Of a stretch of DNA of 64,000 bases, positions 1-7,172 are shown piece by piece. The stretch lies in the NCBI RefSeq assembly GCF_019209935.1, contig NZ_JAHUTN010000001.1:186001-250000 (forward strand), in the 5' to 3' direction. The notes under the pieces were generated by a model. It was not told where the DNA came from, did no database searches, and was given only the letters and a program-made list of their open reading frames with translations. Origin of the DNA: Corynebacterium sp. TAE3-ERU16 (GTDB taxonomy: Bacteria; Actinomycetota; Actinomycetes; Mycobacteriales; Mycobacteriaceae). Every line of letters starts with the position of its first letter. Position 1 is the first letter of the stretch. A program made the position numbers and the translations under genes.

Positions 1-35
1 TGCCCGGGGCGCGCTCCGGGACACGATGAAGTCAT

Positions 36-111
36 TCCCCCATAGCTCAATTGGCAGAGCATTCGACTGTTAATCGAAGGGTTACTGGTTCGAGTCCAGT
101 TGGGGGAGCCA
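36..111 (+). tRNA. tRNA-Asn (anticodon GTT)
   Basis: A full cloverleaf can be drawn. The acceptor arm is TCCCCCA (36-42) paired with TGGGGGA (101-107), followed by discriminator G108 and an encoded CCA (109-111). The anticodon stem TTCGA/TCGAA (62-66/74-78) closes the loop CTGTTAA, whose centre GTT (69-71) reads asparagine codons. The T-arm contains GGTTCGAGTCC. The CCA is encoded in the DNA. A terminator hairpin follows within 10 nt, so this looks like a single-gene transcript. Confidence 0.97.
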
Positions 112-116
112 CAGAG

Positions 117-152
117 AAGGTCGGACGGTTTCCACCGCCCGGCCTTTCTTCT
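117..152 (+). terminator. Intrinsic terminator of tRNA-Asn
   Basis: A 12-bp stem (117-128 with 135-146, one A-C mismatch and one T-G wobble) closes a 6-nt loop and is followed by the pyrimidine-rich run TCTTCTTT. It lies directly behind the tRNA and before the 3' end of the convergent dehydrogenase-like gene, so it may serve both strands. Confidence 0.75.
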
Positions 153-168
153 TTCCACCGCCCGGGCG

Positions 169-1119
169 TCAGTCGGATCCGTCGGTGTCCACGGTGTCCA
201 CGAGCGCACGCATGAGTGCCCAGTCCTGGACGGCTACGCCCACGGATTTGAATACGGTGACCCTCGCCGGATCGTGGGACACATCTCCCGCCGCGAGGGC
301 GGAGCCGAGGGTACGCAGATCCCCCGGATCCAGTTCGCCGTTGTCCACCGCCTCTATGATCTCCCCCGCTTCAGCCGTCACGGCCTCGACGTCGTCGACG
401 AACAGTGCCGTGCGTGCGACGTCCGCTCCCGACATCTCCCGCATCTCCGGACGGTAGGACCCGATGAGATTGACGTGCGCTCCGGGTTCGAGGTCCTCGA
501 GTCTGAACAGTTCCTCGGTCGACGGTGTGACACAGCAGATGATGTCGGCGCCGGCGACGGCGGCACGCGGATCGTCGGAGGCGGTGAACCGGACATCCGG
601 GAATTCGCCGGCGACCCGTGCGATGCACGCCTCCGCCGATTCCCGGGTCAGGGCGGCGACGGTGACCGAGCTGATCGCGCGGACGGCGAGCACCGCGCGG
701 ATCTGGTCGGGGGCCTGTCCCCCGGCGCCGATGACCGTCAGCGCATCGGCGTCGGGCGCCGCCAGCAGATCCGCCGCGACACCGCTGACAGCCCCGGTGC
801 GCATCGCGGTGGCCTCCGCCGCGTCCGTACCGACGTGCCGTTCGGTGCGCCACTCCTCCCACGTGAGCGTCCCCGACAGCGCCGGACGCCGGCCCGTGAA
901 ATTCGCCGACAACGACTTCACCGCGAGCGTCTCACTCGCGATGTGTCGCACCGGCATGACGAGGAAGTTCCCCTCGCCCGGAGCGAAACGCAACGGGATC
1001 TCGAACTCACCCCCGTGCAGGCTGATCAGGGCCTCGCGGACCCGGTCGACGACGGTGCCCATGTCGACGGCCACGCGCAGCTGCTCGGCGTCGAACCAGA
1101 TGGTACGGGACGGTGCCAC
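169..1119 (-). CDS. Ornithine cyclodeaminase / mu-crystallin family protein
   Basis: A 316-residue NAD(P)-dependent enzyme of the ornithine cyclodeaminase/mu-crystallin family, whose members include amino-acid cyclodeaminases, alanine dehydrogenases and imino-acid reductases. Family hallmarks visible: the lysine of the AVKS segment (K68), the RTGA motif at residues 107-110, and a Rossmann glycine motif IGAGGQA around 130-136. The length is normal for the family. The start chosen is a GTG preceded by GAGGAGG with a 4-nt gap; the reading frame stays open much further upstream, but that extension has no family similarity. The gene stands alone and converges on tRNA-Asn. The substrate cannot be told from sequence: the family fold is clear, the exact reaction is not. 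Confidence 0.85.
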   Translation of the reverse strand: MAPSRTIWFDAEQLRVAVDMGTVVDRVREALISLHGGEFEIPLRFAPGEGNFLVMPVRHIASETLAVKSLSANFTGRRPALSGTLTWEEWRTERHVGTDAAEATAMRTGAVSGVAADLLAAPDADALTVIGAGGQAPDQIRAVLAVRAISSVTVAALTRESAEACIARVAGEFPDVRFTASDDPRAAVAGADIICCVTPSTEELFRLEDLEPGAHVNLIGSYRPEMREMSGADVARTALFVDDVEAVTAEAGEIIEAVDNGELDPGDLRTLGSALAAGDVSHDPARVTVFKSVGVAVQDWALMRALVDTVDTDGSD

Positions 1120-1362
1120 ATGTCCTCCTCGGGGTAGCGGTGGAGGATCGTGTGCCGTGCACCGCCCCGACGCTCCACCGGTCCCCGGGGCACGGAACCG
1201 ACCCCAGACTAACAACATTCCCCGTCGCGACCGGTGGCAACCCGGAGCCGCCCACCGGCGGTGGTGGGTCGCCTGCTCCGGACCGCTGCCCGTGGTCGAC
1301 ACCTTCGGTAGAGTGAGGACAACGACCCCAGCCCCCCCCCAATCAAGGAGCATCCCCCTCAC

Positions 1363-1614
1363 ATGATCCAGTTCGTCGTCGGTGCGGCCGCAGGTTACGT
1401 CTTCGGCACGAAGGCCGGCCGAAAGCGCTACCACCAGCTCAAGAAGGGGTACACCATGGCGGTCGAGTCTCCGGTGGCCCGCGCCGCTGTCACCGCGACC
1501 CGGAAGGCCGTCGCCAACAAACTCGATCCGGAACCCCGGATGAAGGAGGTCAAGGACCTCCGCAGGGGCACCACGGGGTCCGGTCAGACGATCCTTGAAC
1601 CCGACGAGGACTGA
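1363..1614 (+). CDS. Small conserved basic protein, 83 aa
   Basis: Encodes 83 residues starting with a hydrophobic glycine-rich segment (MIQFVVGAAAGYVFGTKAGR, residues 1-20) followed by a basic helix (KRYHQLKKGY) and an alanine-rich helix, ending in an acidic tail. This pattern resembles YtxH-like short proteins, where a glycine-rich helix may associate with the membrane. AAGGAG lies 13 nt before the ATG, which is rather far, and a possible -10 TAGAGT sits at 1309-1314. It is divergent from the cyclodeaminase-family gene. No function can be assigned. Confidence 0.7.
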   Translation: MIQFVVGAAAGYVFGTKAGRKRYHQLKKGYTMAVESPVARAAVTATRKAVANKLDPEPRMKEVKDLRRGTTGSGQTILEPDED

Positions 1615-1769
1615 CCCGGGCTTCGGCCGCCCGAAAAAAATCTTTCGAGCCACCGTTCCGCACTGCTGCAAAACAGCGTATTCTCGCTGGTGCAGGATGC
1701 GGCCACGGTGGCTCTCTCCTGTGGCGACCCCCACCCGGGGCCGCCGGTACCAGGTGAGAGGGGACGAAA

Positions 1770-2609
1770 ATGACCGCGACAGCGGACCTCTACGGGGACA
1801 ACGTCGGCGCCACGCTGGCGACCACGGTGTACTCGCGCGCCACGGCGGGTGAACGCTACCGCATACCCGGATGGCACGACGATCAGGCCCGGGAAGTGTG
1901 GGAGAGACTGGTCGAGGTCGGACGCGCCGCCGGATCCGACCCCAACGATCTCGTGCTGACCGGTAAATCGAACGTCGCGGGAACCGTGTGGCGGTCGATG
2001 GCCATGGACGCACGCGTCCGTCAGTTCGCCGCCGAGCACGAGGATTCGGAGATCCAGGTGGTCACGCTCGGCGTCGGGCTGTGCAACCGCGCCTCCCGTC
2101 TCGCGGACCTCGACGCGTCCTGGTTCGGGATCGACAGGACGAAGGTCCTGGAACTCCGGTCCAGGCTGATCCCGGAGGACGACACGCAGCTCATCGACGC
2201 CTCCGTCACCGAACCCGGGTGGATCGACGGCATCGACGCCGCGGTACCCGCCGTGTTCGTCGCGGAAGGGTTGCTCATGTACCTGACCCGCGACGATGTC
2301 ACACAGATTCTCACCGACATCGGGCGGCACATGTCCGCCCCGGCGCGGTTCATCTGCGACGCCCACCACGCGAGCATCATCCGACGTCCGACCAGGTCCC
2401 AGATCACCAGACGCACCGGCGCCGTCTACACCTTCGGTATCGAGGACTCCCGCCATCTGGCGGCGCTGGCACCGGGCTGGCGGGCGGTCGGGGACGACGA
2501 CACGTGCAGCCCGATCGGTGTCGGCATGAAGATCGCGTCCGGGGTGTTCCGGATGCTCCGCGGCGGCGTCCTCTACGGGATCAAGACCATCGAGTTGCCG
2601 AACCACTGA
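1770..2609 (+). CDS. Class I SAM-dependent O-methyltransferase (LCM/TcmP-like family)
   Basis: A 279-residue protein resembling the leucine carboxyl methyltransferase-type family (Pfam PF04072 group) common in actinobacteria, often annotated as tetracenomycin polyketide methyltransferase-like. Visible features: VVTLGVGLCNRASRL (about residues 91-105) in the position of the SAM-binding glycine motif, then FGIDRTKVLELR in the position of the second strand, and a VAEGLLMYL motif (about 163-171) typical of this family. The RBS AGAGGGGA precedes the ATG. A candidate -10 TATTCT lies about 90 nt upstream. The gene ends 26 nt before the convergent 3' end of dnaG. The methyl acceptor is unknown. Confidence 0.8.
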   Translation: MTATADLYGDNVGATLATTVYSRATAGERYRIPGWHDDQAREVWERLVEVGRAAGSDPNDLVLTGKSNVAGTVWRSMAMDARVRQFAAEHEDSEIQVVTLGVGLCNRASRLADLDASWFGIDRTKVLELRSRLIPEDDTQLIDASVTEPGWIDGIDAAVPAVFVAEGLLMYLTRDDVTQILTDIGRHMSAPARFICDAHHASIIRRPTRSQITRRTGAVYTFGIEDSRHLAALAPGWRAVGDDDTCSPIGVGMKIASGVFRMLRGGVLYGIKTIELPNH

Positions 2610-2634
2610 TGAGGTGAACGGACCGGTGGCGGGA

Positions 2635-4533
2635 TCAGCCGGTCCTGAATGCCCGGTCCAGGAGCTCCCGGCGCGCCTGCTCGAGCGCGACGAGATCGGC
2701 GAACATCGAGTTGTACGCCAGCTCGTCATCCGAGGGGCGCATCCGCTGCAGCTGTCCCTTGAGCTGCGCGATCTGGTTTCCGACGCGGACCTCCTGCAGC
2801 CTGGACAGCACACTGTCGGTGTACCGGCCCAGTTCCCCGTCCTCGCAGTGGATCGGCTCCACCGCCAGACCGGAGACCAGATGCTGTCCGACCAGATCGT
2901 CCATCTCCCCGGCGACCCTCGACAACCAGTCGACGCCGTCGTGGGCGTTGCCGCATCCGCCGGCCTCGCTGATGGCGCGCCGGATCGCCCGGTAGGTGGG
3001 ATGCGTGAACGCGTCCACGGGCAGACCGTCGAAGTACTCCCCCGCGTACTCCGGGTACTGCAGGGCGAGTTTGAGACTCTCCCGTTCCGGCCAGAGCCGG
3101 GGTGTGCGCTGATCCGGTAGCTCGAGCGCCGGCTTGTCGGCGGGTGGCGTCTCCGCGTTGTCGAACCGGCGGGCGCGCCGCGGCTCCTGCTTCTTCTTCG
3201 GCCGCCTGGCCTCCGCGCGGACCTGCTCGAGAACCTCGGTCGGATCCGCCCAGCCGACCCATCCGGCGAGTTGTCGGGCGTACTCGTTGCGGAGCGTCTC
3301 GTCCCTGATCCCCGCAACGACGGGTACGCCCCGCCGGAGTGCCTGCAGGCGCCCGTCCGCGGAATCGAGCGGGTAATCGGCGATCATCGTCCGGACGACG
3401 AACTCGAACATGGGCACCCGCCGGGCGACGAGATCCCGGACCGCGGCATCGCCGCGCTCGAGGCGGAGATCGCACGGGTCCATGCCGTCGGGTGCCACCG
3501 AGACGTAGGACTGACCGGTGAACTGCTGATCCCCCTCGAAGGCGCGCATGGCGGCCTTCTGTCCCGCCTCATCCCCGTCGAAGGTGTAGATCAACTCACC
3601 GCGGAAGTAGTTGTCGTCCAGCATGAGGCGGCGCAGTATCTGCAGGTGCTCCTCACCGAACGCGGTGCCGCACGCCGCGACGGCCGTCGTCACCCCGGCC
3701 GCGTGCATGGCCATGACATCGGTGTACCCCTCGACCACGACGGCCTGGTGCCCGGAGGCGATGGCCTTCTTCGCGTGGTCGAGCCCGAACAGCACCTTCG
3801 ACTTGTGGTAGAGCAGCGTGTCCGGGGTGTTCATGTACTTGCCCATCTGGTCATCGTCGAAGAGCTTGCGCGCCCCGAAGCCGATGACGTCGCCCGCGAG
3901 GTTGCGGATGGGCCAGAGCAGCCGGCGGTGGAACCTGTCGATGGGGCCGCGTTTGCCCATCGTGGTCACACCCGCCGCGGTCAGCTCCTTGACGTCGAAG
4001 CCCTTCCGCAGCAGATGCTTCGTCGTCGTGTCCCATCCTCCGGGTGCGTAGCCGCAGCCGAAGCTCCGGGCGTGCTCGGCGGAGAAACCCCGGTCGGTGA
4101 GGAACGCGCGGGCGGTCGCGGCCTCCGGGGTCTCGAGCTGTTCCCGGTAGAAGGCGTGGGCGGCCTTGTTCACGGCGACGAGCCGCTGCCTGGTCCCGGG
4201 TTCCTCACGGCGTCCGGGACCGCCCCCCTCGTAGTTGATGTGGTAGCCGATCTTCTCGGCACAGATCTCCACGGCCTCCGGGAAGGGGATCTGCTCCATC
4301 TTCATCAGGAAGCTGAATACGTCCCCGCCCTCACCGGTGGAGAAACAGTGGAAGTACCCCCGGTTCGGCCGGACGTGGAAAGACGGGGTCTTCTCGTCCT
4401 TGAACGGGGAAAGGCCCTTCAAGGAGTCGCTTCCGGCGGGCTTGAGCTGGACGTACTCCCCGATGATCTCCTCGATCGGGGTGCGCTCACGGATCGCCGC
4501 GATGTCACTCTCCGGAATACGTCCCTTTGCCAT
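2635..4533 (-). CDS. dnaG: DNA primase DnaG
   Basis: A 632-residue primase that makes RNA primers at the replication fork. Order of domains: N-terminal zinc-ribbon-like region (about 38-72), catalytic core with the TOPRIM motifs EGYTD (268-272) and DGDEAG (319-324), and a C-terminal helicase-interaction-type region. The start is the ATG beginning MAKGRIPESD, with a TACAGT box 7 nt upstream suggesting a leaderless mRNA. Oddity: the zinc ligands of the usual C-x2-H ... C-x2-C ribbon are mostly replaced. The positions read S42, K45, C63 and T66, so only one Cys remains, although the surrounding fold residues (DEKTPSFHVRPN, GEGGD) are intact. Confidence 0.96.
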   Translation of the reverse strand: MAKGRIPESDIAAIRERTPIEEIIGEYVQLKPAGSDSLKGLSPFKDEKTPSFHVRPNRGYFHCFSTGEGGDVFSFLMKMEQIPFPEAVEICAEKIGYHINYEGGGPGRREEPGTRQRLVAVNKAAHAFYREQLETPEAATARAFLTDRGFSAEHARSFGCGYAPGGWDTTTKHLLRKGFDVKELTAAGVTTMGKRGPIDRFHRRLLWPIRNLAGDVIGFGARKLFDDDQMGKYMNTPDTLLYHKSKVLFGLDHAKKAIASGHQAVVVEGYTDVMAMHAAGVTTAVAACGTAFGEEHLQILRRLMLDDNYFRGELIYTFDGDEAGQKAAMRAFEGDQQFTGQSYVSVAPDGMDPCDLRLERGDAAVRDLVARRVPMFEFVVRTMIADYPLDSADGRLQALRRGVPVVAGIRDETLRNEYARQLAGWVGWADPTEVLEQVRAEARRPKKKQEPRRARRFDNAETPPADKPALELPDQRTPRLWPERESLKLALQYPEYAGEYFDGLPVDAFTHPTYRAIRRAISEAGGCGNAHDGVDWLSRVAGEMDDLVGQHLVSGLAVEPIHCEDGELGRYTDSVLSRLQEVRVGNQIAQLKGQLQRMRPSDDELAYNSMFADLVALEQARRELLDRAFRTG

Positions 4534-4540
4534 GCCCACC

Positions 4541-4546
4541 ACTGTA
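4541..4546 (-). promoter_or_regulatory. Candidate -10 box of dnaG (leaderless)
   Basis: On the minus strand TACAGT is followed by 7 nt and then the dnaG ATG at 4533. No Shine-Dalgarno sequence precedes that ATG. The geometry puts the transcription start at or next to the start codon. Confidence 0.5.
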
Positions 4547-4635
4547 GTGCCGGATCGGCGGACCGGAGGACTGACCACGGGCCCTCGTACCACCCGGGTC
4601 CCGGTACGCCGCGGTGTTCATGCGATCATGGGGCA

Positions 4636-5130
4636 ATGGACAATCGCCGCCTGCTGGGTGCCGTCGCCGGAGCCGTTCTCGTGCTCGGTGCGGCGTGGTT
4701 CGGTATCGATCTGAGCGGAGATCCCACGCCACCTTCGACCCCGACGCGGGAATCCACCCGCGCATCGACGACGCAACCCTCGCCCGCGCGTTCGGGGACC
4801 CGGGCACCGTCCGCGGCACGGGAACGGACCTGTCCGCTGGACACCCTTCCGGAGCAGGCAGAACTCGTGGTGGAGGACATCCTCGCGGGTGGCCCGTTCG
4901 ACCATCCGTCGCACGACGGAAAGCACTTCGGCAACTACGAGCGTCGCCTGCCGCGGGAGAACAACAGCTACTACCGGGAGTACACGGTGGAGACGCCGGG
5001 CCTCAGACACCGCGGTGAACGCCGCATCATCACCGGCGGCGGCACCGACCGCGACCCGGACGTCTGGTACTACACGGACGACCACTACGACAGTTTCTGC
5101 CTGATCCCGGATGCGGAGGAGAACCGATGA
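4636..5130 (+). CDS. Secreted guanyl-specific ribonuclease (RNase Sa/N1/T1 family)
   Basis: A 164-residue protein with a short N-terminal hydrophobic helix (about 5-24), a Ser/Thr/Pro-rich linker (28-62), and a C-terminal RNase Sa-like domain (65-160). The catalytic residues of this family are recognisable: Glu115 in YREYTVETPG, Arg126/Arg130 in RGERRII, and His150 in DDHYDSF. Cys66 and Cys155 sit where RNase Sa has its disulfide. It should cleave RNA after guanosine outside the cell or while membrane-tethered. Its TGA stop overlaps the ATG of the barstar gene, which fits a nuclease/inhibitor operon. Confidence 0.9.
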   Translation: MDNRRLLGAVAGAVLVLGAAWFGIDLSGDPTPPSTPTRESTRASTTQPSPARSGTRAPSAARERTCPLDTLPEQAELVVEDILAGGPFDHPSHDGKHFGNYERRLPRENNSYYREYTVETPGLRHRGERRIITGGGTDRDPDVWYYTDDHYDSFCLIPDAEENR

Positions 5131-5411
5131 CCGCACGGACGGTGACTCTCGGAGCGGCCGCCGCCGCCAACGAGACCACGTGGTTCGCCGCCCTGTTCCA
5201 TGCCTGCGACGCAGATCCCGAGAGGCCCGTCCCGAAGAATCTCGATGCCCTCGCGGACTTCCTCGGGGAACAGACCGGGCTACGGAAGGTGGTGAGCCCT
5301 GATCTGTCGCACTGGGCCCGGGAACGGCGGGTCCTGCTGTGCCGGGTGTTTCTCGGTGCCGGGGTCGATCTGCAGCTGCGCCGCTCCCCCGGTACCGGGG
5401 ACCACATCTAG
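5127..5411 (+). CDS. Barstar-family ribonuclease inhibitor
   Basis: A 94-residue cytoplasmic protein resembling barstar, the tight-binding inhibitor of barnase/RNase Sa-type enzymes. Visible family features are the N-terminal strand, the helix containing KNLDALADFLGE (positions about 37-48; barstar proteins have a similar N-L-D-A-x-x-D segment), and the compact length. It starts at ATG 5127 inside the RNase stop region (ATGA overlap), implying translational coupling so that inhibitor is made with the enzyme. Its stop codon overlaps the convergent ArsR gene stop in the tetranucleotide CTAG. Confidence 0.85.
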   Translation: MTARTVTLGAAAAANETTWFAALFHACDADPERPVPKNLDALADFLGEQTGLRKVVSPDLSHWARERRVLLCRVFLGAGVDLQLRRSPGTGDHI

Positions 5412-5767
5412 GGGTGCCGGGGCTCGCCGCTGATGACGTGATCGGCGTGATTGACGGCCTCGGTCACGAGCCGGACCAGGTGCCCGTCGTCCATCCGGTA
5501 GATCACGCGGCGCCCGTCCCTCCTGGTCTGCACCAGGTTTCCGGACCGGAGCTTGGCCAGGTGCTGGGAGACGGCCGTCCGGGAGATTCCCGTGGCCGCC
5601 ACCAGATCACCGACCGAGTACTCGGCGCCACTGAGCAACCACAGGAGGTGGAGGCGCGTCGGTTCAGCCAGGAGTTTCAGGGTGGCGGCGCCGGTGTCCA
5701 GAAGCTCGGCCGATACGGGCGGATCGTGCACCAGGGAGGCGGCGGGATCACGCGGTTTCATCTTCAT
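5408..5767 (-). CDS. ArsR/SmtB-family metal-sensing repressor
   Basis: A 119-residue winged-helix repressor. The helix-turn-helix spans about 51-74 (SVGDLVAATGISRTAVSQHL). The cysteine motif ELCVCDL of ArsR-type sensors is absent (YSVGDL instead), but the alpha5-type site of CzrA/SmtB/NmtR is complete: D94, H96, H107 and H110, with exactly the DxH(x10)HxxH spacing of CzrA. This predicts sensing of Zn, Co or Ni across the dimer interface. It is the second gene of an operon with the MFS exporter (6-nt gap) and probably binds the palindrome at 7076-7117. Metal identity is an inference. Confidence 0.9.
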   Translation of the reverse strand: MKMKPRDPAASLVHDPPVSAELLDTGAATLKLLAEPTRLHLLWLLSGAEYSVGDLVAATGISRTAVSQHLAKLRSGNLVQTRRDGRRVIYRMDDGHLVRLVTEAVNHADHVISGEPRHP

Positions 5768-5773
5768 GATCCC

Positions 5774-7084
5774 TCACGCTACCGGCCGCCGGGAGCTGAA
5801 CGCCCTGGACCCCGCGCCGACCGCCAGGAGGGTCATGGCGAGAAGTACCCCTGTGGCCGCGGGCAGTCCGAACCAGACCCCGAGGAATCCCGCCGCCGGA
5901 TACGTCGCCAGATAGCAGGCGTGGGACAGTGAGAACTGGGCCGCGAATATGTAGCTGTAGCTCTCGGGTTCGACGTTCCGTCGCAGCACCCGGGACATGG
6001 GGGTCTGCAGCGCCGACGTCGCGGAACCGAGGACGAGCCAGAGGGCGATGACCGTGAACCAGGCGCCGGCGCCGTCGAGCCGACCGCCGACGGTCAGCAG
6101 CAGCATGAGTCCCGCCAGCGTCGCGGCTCCCGCGAGGGCGCCGGCCGTCATCACGGCACGGTCGGACACCAGGGCGAGGATCCGGGGAAGAGCCAGCGCG
6201 GTCAGCATCGACCCGAGACCGAATCCGGCGAGGGTGATCGCGAGCGCGGTGTCGCTTCTGTCCATCTCCCCACGGACGATCACGACGGTGTTGATCATGA
6301 CCGTCGCCATCGGCGCGGCCACCGCGAGGTTGAGCCAGAGCACTCCCCGCAGTTCCGGTTCAGCCGCCATGATCCGGGCCCCACGGAACACCCGGGACAG
6401 GAACCCGGACTGCTCCGCCTCCGGATCGGGACGTGCCGGCAGGCGTGTCCCGATCACCAGCGCCGCGGAGACGAGGAAACCGAGCATCGTCCCGATGAAC
6501 AGGTTGTGGTAGCTCATCACCGCGAGGAACAACGCCGCGACGGCGGGGCTGGTGATCTGCTCGACGTCGTACGCCATCCGGGACAGGGACAGGGCGTTGG
6601 TGTACTCGTCCTCGTCGGGGAGCACCTGCGGTATGACCGACTGGAAGGTCGGGGTGAAGGTGGCCGATGCGGCCTGCAGCAGGAAGATCGCGACGTAGAG
6701 CTGCCATTCGGAGTGGACGAACGGCAGGCAGACCGCGATGGAGGCGCGGACGAGATCCGCGGTGATCAGGACGGGCTTGACGGGCAGCTTAGCCGCGACC
6801 GCCGTGACGGTCGGTGCCCCGATCACGTAGACGAGGATCTTGATGGTCAACGCGGTGCCGAGCACGAGTCCGGCGTCGCCGCCCGCGATGTCGAAGGCGA
6901 GGAGCCCGAGGGCGACCGTGAGCAGACCTGTGCCCACCAGTGCTACGACCTGGGCGGTGAAGAGCCTCCGGTAGGTCCGGTGCCGGAGGACACTCAGCAG
7001 TGGTGGGGCGGCGGGTGCGGACACTCCGGGCTCGTTTCTGTCGTCGCGGGGGATCCCCGGTCGGGTGGGGCCGGGAATCTGCAT
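5774..7084 (-). CDS. MFS transporter, probable exporter under ArsR control
   Basis: A 436-residue major facilitator with about 12 predicted membrane helices, starting after a cytoplasmic N-terminus of about 30 residues; it resembles the MFS_3/enterobactin-exporter-like group, which has two six-helix bundles. Co-transcription with the metal-sensor ArsR gene suggests efflux of a metal ion or metal complex. The ATG at 7084 lies inside the operator palindrome and has no Shine-Dalgarno sequence; a GTG at 7024 is an alternative start. The substrate is not deducible from the sequence alone. Confidence 0.85.
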   Translation of the reverse strand: MQIPGPTRPGIPRDDRNEPGVSAPAAPPLLSVLRHRTYRRLFTAQVVALVGTGLLTVALGLLAFDIAGGDAGLVLGTALTIKILVYVIGAPTVTAVAAKLPVKPVLITADLVRASIAVCLPFVHSEWQLYVAIFLLQAASATFTPTFQSVIPQVLPDEDEYTNALSLSRMAYDVEQITSPAVAALFLAVMSYHNLFIGTMLGFLVSAALVIGTRLPARPDPEAEQSGFLSRVFRGARIMAAEPELRGVLWLNLAVAAPMATVMINTVVIVRGEMDRSDTALAITLAGFGLGSMLTALALPRILALVSDRAVMTAGALAGAATLAGLMLLLTVGGRLDGAGAWFTVIALWLVLGSATSALQTPMSRVLRRNVEPESYSYIFAAQFSLSHACYLATYPAAGFLGVWFGLPAATGVLLAMTLLAVGAGSRAFSSRRPVA

Positions 7085-7117
7085 ACATGTGCACAGGTGC
7101 GCACATGTATGCAGATT
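7076..7117. promoter_or_regulatory. Perfect 17-bp-arm inverted repeat, probable ArsR operator
   Basis: The left arm (7076-7092) AATCTGCATACATGTGC and the right arm (7101-7117) are exact reverse complements separated by 8 bp. The repeat covers the start codon of the MFS gene and overlaps a candidate -10 box at 7113-7118 on the minus strand. ArsR-family repressors bind such palindromes over promoters, and the only regulator gene nearby is the ArsR gene of the same operon. Confidence 0.75.
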
Positions 7118-7142
7118 AGGCTGCCTTCACGGATCTCCGCAA
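7113..7142 (-). promoter_or_regulatory. Candidate promoter of the MFS-ArsR operon
   Basis: On the minus strand, TTGCGG (7142-7137) and TAATCT (7118-7113) are separated by 18 bp. The -10 box overlaps the outer part of the inverted repeat, so a bound repressor would block RNA polymerase. Confidence 0.5.
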
Positions 7143-7172
7143 CCACGCACTCCCCCGGGCCGGGCGAAAACG

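Noticed and set aside
1120-2013. Long upstream extension of the cyclodeaminase-family frame
   Set aside because: The extra residues have low-complexity, arginine-rich character typical of antisense GC-rich DNA, and the GTG at 1119 has a strong RBS.
3271-4635. Plus-strand open frame opposite dnaG
   Set aside because: It mirrors dnaG in GC-rich DNA; only the last 164 codons, starting at 4636, encode a recognisable protein (RNase).
7113-7135. DtxR-type box near the MFS operator
   Set aside because: TTAGGCTGCCTTC matches only the first half of the consensus and lacks the symmetric second half.
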